Assembly (NCBI GenBank): GCA_023623185.1
Contig: JAMNXV010000037.1
Span: 1 to 32,600, forward strand
Reading direction: 5' to 3'
Source of the DNA: Bacillota bacterium
Lineage (GTDB): Bacteria; Bacillota; Sulfobacillia; Symbiobacteriales; Symbiobacteriaceae
Length of the DNA: 32,600 nt
Each line of letters begins with the position of its first letter. Position 1 is the stretch's first letter. The position numbers were made by a program, and so were the translations under genes. The notes beneath the pieces were generated by a model. It made no database searches and was not told the DNA's origin. It saw only the letters and a list, made by a program, of their open reading frames with translations. Positions 31,248 through 32,600 of this stretch are shown here, piece by piece.

Positions 31248-32469
31248 AGCCGAAGAACTCCTTTGCGTGGAGGAGGGATTCGACCAACCGGTCGATCTCC
31301 GCCTGCGTATTGTAGATATAAAAGCTCGCCCGGTTGGTGGCCGGCACGTCGAGGATCTCCATCAGCGGCTGGGCGCAGTGGTGGCCCACCCGGATGGCGA
31401 CGCCGTCGGCGTTGAGCACGGCCGACAGATCGTGGGGATGAATGCCCTCCACGTCGAAGCTGATCAGCCCCGCCCGGGGCTGCCGGGGACCGAAGAGCCG
31501 GATGCCGCCGATTTCGGACAGGCGCTCCCAGGCGTACTCGGTGAGCGCCTTCTCGTGGGCGTACACGTTCTCCATGCCCAGCGAGGAGAGGTAGTCGACG
31601 GCCGCCCCGAAGGCGATGAAGTCCGCGATGTTCGGGGTGCCGGCCTCGAACTTCGCCGGGCACTCGGCCCACTTCGCGCCGGAGAGGTGGGCCTCGGAGA
31701 TCATCGAGCCGCCGAAGTAAGTGGGCTCCATCTCCTCCAGGAGCTCCATCTTGCCCCAGAGGAACCCGGTGCCGGTGGGCGCCAGCATCTTGTGGCCGGC
31801 GGCGGCGATCCAGTCCGCATCCCAGTCTACCACGTTCACGGGCATGTGGGGAACCACCTGCACGGCGTCCACCGCCACCTTCGCCCCCACCTGGTGCGCC
31901 TTGGCGACCATCTCCTTGATCGGGTTGAGGGTGCCCAGCACGTTGGAGGCGCCGGAGAAGGCCACGAAGCGCACGTTCCCCTCCGCCAGCAGCCGGTCGT
32001 AGTGCTCCTGGTTCAGGGTGCCGTCGGGCAGCAGCTCGATATACTTGATCTGCGCCCCGGCCGCCTGGGCTGCCTGCTGCCAGGGAATGAGGTTGGAGTG
32101 GTGCTCCATGCCCGAGGTGACGATGACGTCCCCCGGCCGCAGCCGCTGGCGCAGCCAGCCGTAGGCGATCATGTTCAGGGCCTCGGTGCCGTTGCGGGTG
32201 AAGACCACCTGGTTGGGCGAGGGGGAGCCGATGAACCGGGCGATCTTTGCCCGGGCCCCTTCGTAGGCGTCCGTGGCCCGTTCGGCCAGGGTGTGGATGC
32301 CGCGGTGGACGTTGGCGTTGTAGCCCTCATAGTATTCAACAAGGGCCTGGATCACCTGGCGCGGCTTCTGCGTGGTCGCTGCATTGTCGAGGTAGACCAG
32401 GGGATGGCCGTTCATCTCCTGGTGGAGAATCGGGAAGTCCTGCCGGATACGGGCCACATCCAGGGCCAA
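31237..32469 (-). CDS. sufS: Cysteine desulfurase SufS
   Basis: 410 residues from TTG 32469, directly after the sufD stop. Class II cysteine desulfurase: YLDNAATTQKPRQVI, VFTRNGTEALNM, PLP Lys227 in AAGHKMLAPTGTGFLWG, and the persulfide Cys365 in IRVGHHCAQPL. It removes sulfur from cysteine and passes it to SufU. The PLP-contacting loop reads DAVQVVPHMPV rather than the more usual DGAQ. Confidence 0.96.
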   Translation of the reverse strand: MALDVARIRQDFPILHQEMNGHPLVYLDNAATTQKPRQVIQALVEYYEGYNANVHRGIHTLAERATDAYEGARAKIARFIGSPSPNQVVFTRNGTEALNMIAYGWLRQRLRPGDVIVTSGMEHHSNLIPWQQAAQAAGAQIKYIELLPDGTLNQEHYDRLLAEGNVRFVAFSGASNVLGTLNPIKEMVAKAHQVGAKVAVDAVQVVPHMPVNVVDWDADWIAAAGHKMLAPTGTGFLWGKMELLEEMEPTYFGGSMISEAHLSGAKWAECPAKFEAGTPNIADFIAFGAAVDYLSSLGMENVYAHEKALTEYAWERLSEIGGIRLFGPRQPRAGLISFDVEGIHPHDLSAVLNADGVAIRVGHHCAQPLMEILDVPATNRASFYIYNTQAEIDRLVESLLHAKEFFGYDV

Positions 32470-32600
32470 TTAGCTCACCTTCTCTCCCATGAGGCGGATC
32501 ATCTCGTCGCGCAGTTCCTGGACGGGGATCTGCTCCAGCACCGGCGCGAGGAAGGCCATGACCAGCAGCCGCACGGCCTCCTGCCGGGTGAGGCCGCGGG
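32470..32600 (-). CDS. sufD: SufD, 3' end only
   Basis: The last 42 codons of a SufD-type protein: RGLTRQEAVRLLVMAFLAPVLEQIP and ELRDEMIRLMGEKVS-stop. SufB and SufD share this C-terminal RGL-x-x-x-EA-x-x-LL-x-x-F helix, and SufB is elsewhere in the operon, so this is SufD. The stop is immediately followed by the sufS TTG. The remainder, and presumably sufC, lies off the right edge. Confidence 0.87.
   Translation of the reverse strand, partial: RGLTRQEAVRLLVMAFLAPVLEQIPVQELRDEMIRLMGEKVS

Noticed and set aside
1-32600. CRISPR arrays, rRNA genes, complete insertion sequences or prophage genes
   Set aside because: No regularly spaced repeats, rRNA-like stretches, transposase or phage proteins were found.

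Overview
The window is high-GC DNA with compact, often overlapping genes, strong AGGAGG-type ribosome binding sites and frequent GTG/TTG starts. Gene content is Firmicute-like: sufD-sufS-sufU-sufB, a BdbD-type thiol oxidase, EutS/EutA with an ANTAR antiterminator, a lipoprotein cytochrome c peroxidase and tungsten/molybdenum enzymes. The best guess is a Symbiobacterium-type thermophilic, high-GC Firmicute. This rests on gene content and style, not on a database match.

Layout, left to right. (1) 1-2455, minus strand: the end of an ethanolamine-utilisation operon, eutS -> ANTAR regulator -> eutA. eutA runs off the left edge and carries an apparent one-base frameshift. The eutV-eutA gap holds a complete ANTAR antitermination leader: two hairpins with A1/G4 hexaloops, the second overlapping a terminator. 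(2) 3052-4417: two convergent thiol-redox genes. One is a glutaredoxin-like protein disulfide oxidoreductase whose first active-site Cys codon is an in-frame TGA, followed at SECIS distance by a hairpin with a GGU loop, so it is a probable selenoprotein (UPWC). The other is a membrane-anchored DsbA/BdbD. (3) 4500-8827: a CRP/FNR-type box and an exported respiratory molybdoenzyme operon (Tat-signal catalytic subunit, 4x[4Fe-4S] subunit, DmsC-like membrane anchor, small hydrophobic protein). (4) 8991-14304: a MoaD-like protein and an aldehyde:ferredoxin oxidoreductase, a DMP19-like exported protein, an exported unknown, an iron-dependent alcohol dehydrogenase and an SCP2-like protein. (5) 14647-20283: a dihaem cytochrome c peroxidase, a BtuCDF/FecBCD-type ABC importer and a radical SAM/SPASM protein. 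(6) 20437-24970: a small membrane protein, an Est30-like esterase with the remnant of a second copy beside it, a 560-base gene-poor scar, and a GH3 beta-glycosidase. (7) 25001-28493, minus strand: a second microcompartment-type set, ANTAR regulator -> CoA-acylating aldehyde dehydrogenase (with a C-terminal encapsulation-like helix) -> PduS-like cobalamin reductase. (8) 28745-32600, minus strand: the SUF Fe-S assembly operon sufD-sufS-sufU-sufB-Rieske-sufT.

How they fit together. The two ANTAR loci frame a cobalamin-dependent, aldehyde-producing microcompartment metabolism: shell protein, lyase reactivase, aldehyde dehydrogenase and cobalamin reductase. The ABC importer could supply cobalamin but could equally carry a siderophore or haem. 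The molybdoenzyme, AOR, peroxidase and Rieske genes point to anaerobic or microaerobic electron transport served by the SUF system. No tRNA, rRNA, CRISPR array or intact mobile element was seen.
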